Source: Trematomus loennbergii
Taxonomy: Eukaryota; Chordata; Actinopteri; Perciformes; Nototheniidae
DNA length: 64,000 nucleotides
Assembly: GCA_012861695.1 (NCBI GenBank)
Contig: JAAOOA010000521.1
Span: forward strand, 152,501 to 216,500
Direction: 5' to 3'
Shown here: positions 60,233 to 64,000 of the stretch, one piece after another
Layout of the letters: every line of letters starts with the position of its first letter
Position numbering within the stretch: position 1 is the stretch's first letter
The notes under the pieces: model-generated
What the model saw: only the letters and a program-made list of their open reading frames with translations
The model's database searches: none
What the model was told of the DNA's origin: nothing
Made by a program: the position numbers and the translations under genes

Positions 60233-60854
60233 TTTTGCTTGTATTTGGTACTGTTATTGGTTTTGTAAATATCTTTAGGACAAAGAAAAACAAGATTCAA
60301 GTTTGAATGTTCATTGACTTTGTTAGAAGTCCTTTTTGTTGGCTATGGCAGTGGTTCCACACTGGTGTGCCGTGAGGCAAGTCCGGGTGTGCCGTGGGAT
60401 TTTGTGACAACGTTATTATTGCAATATACAACTACACAAAATAAAAAAAATTTACTATATCAGTACTTTGTATGCACTCATTTCATAATACAGAGGCAAA
60501 CTCTGTACCTAAAAACAATTCTTAAAAAAAATCCTCACAGAACCCCATATTTCGCTGTTAACGCAGTTGCAGGTGGGAATTATAAGACCGTGACACATCG
60601 AAGGCTGAAGGACAACACTAGAACTGTGTAACTTCTTTTCAATAAAAATTAAAGTCTTCCAGTCCGTGACTTTTCTGAAAGTGTGTTATGTAGCACCCTA
60701 TGTTGTTAAAAATGGTCAATATGAAGTCAGATGAAGAAATCGCCCAAAAATTGCCATTTATACCTATTCCGCCCAGCGGGTCATATGACCCCACCCCTTT
60801 TCATATAAACATGACGAGTTGCTATAGCAACGCCTTTTGTCTACTGCGGTTCCT

Positions 60855-61944
60855 TATAGAGTGGCGAAGTCACGCCCACTTACTTCCGGGTAATGGGACC
60901 TTATTTCGGAAAATTATGCATTGAAGTCAATGGGGAGAGAAAACGTATCTTTCGATCCCGTTTGAATTGTGCCATGAATTACACATATGATGTTTGTCAA
61001 TCTTAAAAAATCATTTCCATGTCAAAAAAGTCACAGTTTGTCGTAAACTGTTGAAATATAAGACTATGAAAAATACGCAACTAAAAGACTACAAATCCCA
61101 GAGTCGCGTAAGTGATGTCACAATTGAGACACTACGATATACGTATAATACCGTATATATACTGGCTGGCTAAGATAAGATAACTTTAACAAGATGCCTG
61201 TGTGCTTAGTACCAGGTTGTTATATACCAGCAATGGGTCTTGCTCGTTCTTTCGCTTCCCGTCTGATGAAAGAGGAGTGTGTGGATCAGCTAGCTAGTAG
61301 CTAGCACGTTAGTTAGCATTACAGCCTTGTCATTTTTATTAGCCTTAACATGAAGTAACATTAAGTAACCCAAAATGTTAAACAGTAAGAGTAGTAGTCT
61401 ATTTCGTGAACCCTTTGAAGAGTACTGTCACCGGTGTGATCATTCTATAATACACCATTTAAGCCCGGGGAGAAATGCTAACGCTAACGCTAGCGATCTT
61501 CTCTACTTCATGCTATCTGCACAAATGGTTGACATTAAACATTAAAACGACCGGGCAGTTCAGAGAGAATCAAAGGAAGGCAGGCAGGCAGCTTGCATGA
61601 CTTTCTTCAGGACGTGTTTCATTGTGGTGATAGTGAGGAGGAGTCAATCGTTTTGTTGACAAGACAGTAGTGACGGCCAGCTTGGTGACGTGTGTTGTTG
61701 ACCAGAGATGTAGTTCATTGAGCGTTTCACACAAACAAATGTGTTACTTCACAGTTTTACGACACATTTTTTTTTTTTTACTTGCAAAATTATCTTTTAA
61801 ATTGACAAACATCATATGGTAATTCGTGGCACAATTCAAACGGATCGAAAGATAATCTTTCTCTCTCCATTGACTTCAATACATAATTTTTCCGAAAAAG
61901 GTCCCATGGAGTCCACCGGAAGGGGAGGGACTCGCCACTCTATA
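60855..61944. mobile_element. Foldback element with ~160-bp inverted arms
   Basis: Left arm TATAGAGTGGCGAAGTCACG and the inverted right arm TATAGAGTGGCGAGTCCCTC continue to match for about 160 bp (including ATTGAAGTCAATGG and CGTTTGAATTGTGCCA). The interior contains a THAP-like coding start. Confidence 0.7.
61194..61310 (+). pseudogene. THAP zinc-finger N-terminus, broken
   Basis: Starts MPVCLVPGCY, then in another frame CSFFRFPSDE. This order (M-P-x-C-x-x-x-x-C and then F-x-R/F-P) is the opening of the THAP C2CH DNA-binding domain, found in P-element transposases and related host genes. The later Cys-x-x-His half is absent and a frame break lies near 61235. Confidence 0.55.
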
Positions 61945-62024
61945 GATTGAGAGATAGATTGAGAGAGAGAGATAGATGGATAGATATATTGATAGATAGT
62001 TATAATAGAGAGAGAGAGAGAGAG

Positions 62025-62105
<81 letters not shown>
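61945..62105. repeat. (GATA)n / (GA)n microsatellite
   Basis: GATA-like units followed by ~95 bp of GA with a few interruptions. Confidence 0.92.
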
Positions 62106-62108
<3 letters not shown>

Positions 62109-62112
62109 CAAT

Positions 62113-62492
62113 GGGTGTTCTCAATCGCGAGTAAAGCTGCTTCCGAGCCACTATTTTCAAGCATACTACGTCATCGAGTGCCGCCGAAGTACTGTTCCAA
62201 TCTCCAGTATACTTGAAATCTACCGAGCCCGGAGAATATCGAGTGTGCACATAGTAGACTTCGCGGCCTTAAAATCCCACAATGCTTTGCGCACGGACCA
62301 ATTTCCCCAAATCTGTGGCGGAAGATGTAAGGAGGCGGGGCCTCTCATATGACGCAGCACACCTGCACACTTGCTAGCCTGTTCCACTCTTTGTTTTCCG
62401 AATGGCAGGAAGTATTCTTGACTCGCTTCTGAAGCAAGATGCTCGGCAGACATGTGCTACCAAGCAAGCGTACTCGCGATTGAGAAACACCC
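62113..62492 (+). mobile_element. TTTCTCAA-family MITE, complete
   Basis: Inverted ends GGGTG(T)TTCTCAATCGCG; nested in the hAT element. Confidence 0.8.
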
Positions 62493-62946
62493 AGTCTGTA
62501 GTGAAGGAGTGCGCTCCCGCTCACGGGAGACTGCTCGCGCTGCGCTCCGCAGCAAACAGCTGTGGGGCGAGTTGAAAGTACGTTATGCTGGCCGCGGTGT
62601 ATAATAATGCTTCCGGGCCAGCGGGCCATTTATAATGTCGAGCCCTGAGAGTCCACAGATTATATTGGTATACATTTCATCCCTGTGCTTTGATGAAGCC
62701 TAATTTGATAACGTTTCAAATTAATTTCTGAAATTTCGTTAATAAATATTTCATGAGTAATATAGTTGTCTTTGTCATATTTTATTTGGCATTAGTAAAT
62801 AATTATGCACATTTACAGATATTTTACATGATATGAGTGATAACACGTGTTATAAGGGCTATTTCGCACAATAGGTGTGCCTTGAGATTTGTACTTGTCC
62901 TTTGTGTGCCTTGGGCACAAAACGTTTGGGAACCACTGGGCTATGG

Positions 62947-63490
62947 TATTCGAGACTGTGTGCATGTTTGTCTGTCCTGCTTTCAGAATAATCATTTATA
63001 CTGTTATGTGCTCACTCCGTCACAAACACATGCGTTTTCATTAAGATAAAACAATGAAATACACTTGCAAAAACAGTTTTAGGCACGCTACTTCTGTACT
63101 TCTGTTAAAGTGTTTTATACTACATTGGCTGTTTGAGTAAACCATTGTTGTGATATGTTTGATTTATGCACAAAATCCCTAGAACCATAAGCAACACAAC
63201 ACAGGACATTGAACAAAAAAGAACCCATTAAAGGTAACAAAGGGAAAGTGATTGAAATGCAAATGGTTGTTGTGGAGGTGAAGTATTTGCGCAAAGTGTG
63301 TAAAGAGATTGTTTAATATAGTTTTGCGGCCCATATTTTCTTTATTCATTGATATATTTTCACAGTTTCTAGGTTTCTACAAAGTGGAGGCAGGCAAGAA
63401 AGACAAATATGTCTATTAAGAATTCAAGGTAACACAGGGGAGTAATTGATATACATTTTGGGTGTGAAGTATTCCTTTAACAGCTCTTAC
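62947..63490. other. No gene seen
   Basis: AT-rich unique DNA downstream (minus-strand sense) of the candidate exon. Could be intron. Confidence 0.45.
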
Positions 63491-63649
63491 CTGCTGGATT
63501 TCACTGATATTTTTCCTCATAGCCTTAATCGTGACCTTGAGAGCGATCATATCAGTGTTGACGGCCTTGTTAAGATTATTAATGCGGACCCCTGTACCCT
63601 CCGACGCTGAGCAGACCCGGGGGCTCGCTGCCGTATGATGCAGTCGCCC
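63491..63649 (-). CDS. Candidate internal coding exon, family unknown
   Basis: A 159-nt minus-strand frame (53 codons, phase 0 at both ends) sits between an acceptor-like TTTGTCACAGTTAG and a strong donor CAG-GTAAGA. It reads RINNLNKAVNTDMIALKVTI and then KAMRKNISEIQQ, an amphipathic coiled-coil-like segment with no low-complexity bias. I do not recognise the protein. The rest of the gene would lie outside the window or beyond introns. Confidence 0.4.
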
Positions 63650-63779
63650 CTAACTGTGACAAACAACACATCAGAACCAGCGTGCTTCCTCCACCTTCTG
63701 TTTGCAGAAAATACATCACATAAAACCAACTTCACATCATCCAAACACGCTCCAACTTCATTTAAAGGGGCCCTATGAT

Positions 63780-64000
63780 GCTCACTTTCAGGTTGATATC
63801 AGTATGTAGTGTCTACTTTAAAGAGTCCTCTCCTGCTGATGTTCAGGTGTATATCAGTATGTAGTGTCTCTACTTTAAAGAGTCCTCTCCTGCTGATGTT
63901 CAGGTGTATATCAGTATGTAGTGTCTCTACTTTAAAGAGTCCTCTCCTGCTGATGTTCAGGTGTATATCAGTATGTAGTGTCTCTACTTTAAAGAGTTCT
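63780..64000. repeat. 57-bp tandem repeat
   Basis: Exact 57-bp spacing (63847, 63904, 63961) of a unit starting GTGTATATCAGTATGTAGTG; continues past the window. Preceded by GGGGCCCTATGATGCTCACT, a common fish repeat start. Confidence 0.92.

Larger units (their letters stand above)
60349..62938. mobile_element. hAT element with 8-bp target duplication
   Basis: Ends CAGTGGTTCC... and inverted CAGTGGTTCCCAAACG, flanked on both sides by GGCTATGG (60341-60348, 62939-62946). Near both ends are GTGTGCC-rich stretches. No hAT transposase frame. It hosts a foldback element, microsatellites and a TTTCTCAA MITE. Confidence 0.85.

Overview
The window is teleost fish nuclear DNA. The support is the density and type of repeats (GT, CT and GATA microsatellites, hAT- and piggyBac-like non-autonomous transposons, L2/CR1-group LINEs, an endogenous retrovirus), spliced genes with GT-AG introns, and a recognisable vertebrate gene, an HSBP1-like gene. 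Nothing suggests a bacterial, plasmid or phage origin.

Layout. 1-8.2 kb: minisatellite, microsatellites, a LINE tail, a complete piggyBac-type MITE (4983-6269) and two inverted copies of a TTTCTCAA-family MITE. 8.27-10.81 kb: a three-exon HSBP1-like gene on the minus strand (74 aa), whose second intron looks like a U12-type AT-AC intron and holds a hAT-like MITE. 13-59.6 kb: a tandem family of five minus-strand genes (A-E) with the same four-exon structure: two small exons encoding a signal peptide, one long exon with a conserved Ser/Lys/Arg-rich region followed by a Tyr/Pro/Gln/Asn/Lys/Thr repeat array, and a 3'-UTR exon. The arrays run from about 0.4 to 2.1 kb. I do not recognise the family; it is secreted and probably structural. 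Spacers between copies carry a truncated hAT-like MITE, a piece of the HSBP1-like intron, a TTAA-flanked MITE and CTCF-like motifs.

Two large insertions break the array. Between genes A and B lies an endogenous retrovirus (17784-39115; tRNA-Trp primer site, gag remnant, most of pol missing, env remnants, nearly identical LTRs). Its env region is split by an 11-kb block (about 23951-35019) with inverted ends, at least eight different tandem arrays and one long intact gene for a zinc-finger tyrosine recombinase, a Crypton-like enzyme. This block is the strongest candidate for an undescribed mobile system. Between B and C lies a full-length but frame-broken L2/CR1-type LINE with a 9-bp target duplication (44351-47614).

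59.8-64 kb: unique flank, a hAT element with a perfect 8-bp target duplication (60349-62938) that contains a foldback element with a THAP-domain start, a possible coding exon at 63491-63649, and a 57-bp satellite running off the end.

How the parts fit: the gene family looks to have spread by tandem duplication of a segment running from inside the hAT-like MITE in the HSBP1-like intron to the promoter flank of the gene. Transposon insertions shared between spacers record the order. Many single-base indels separate otherwise identical copies, in coding and non-coding DNA alike, so some frameshifts may be assembly errors rather than biology.
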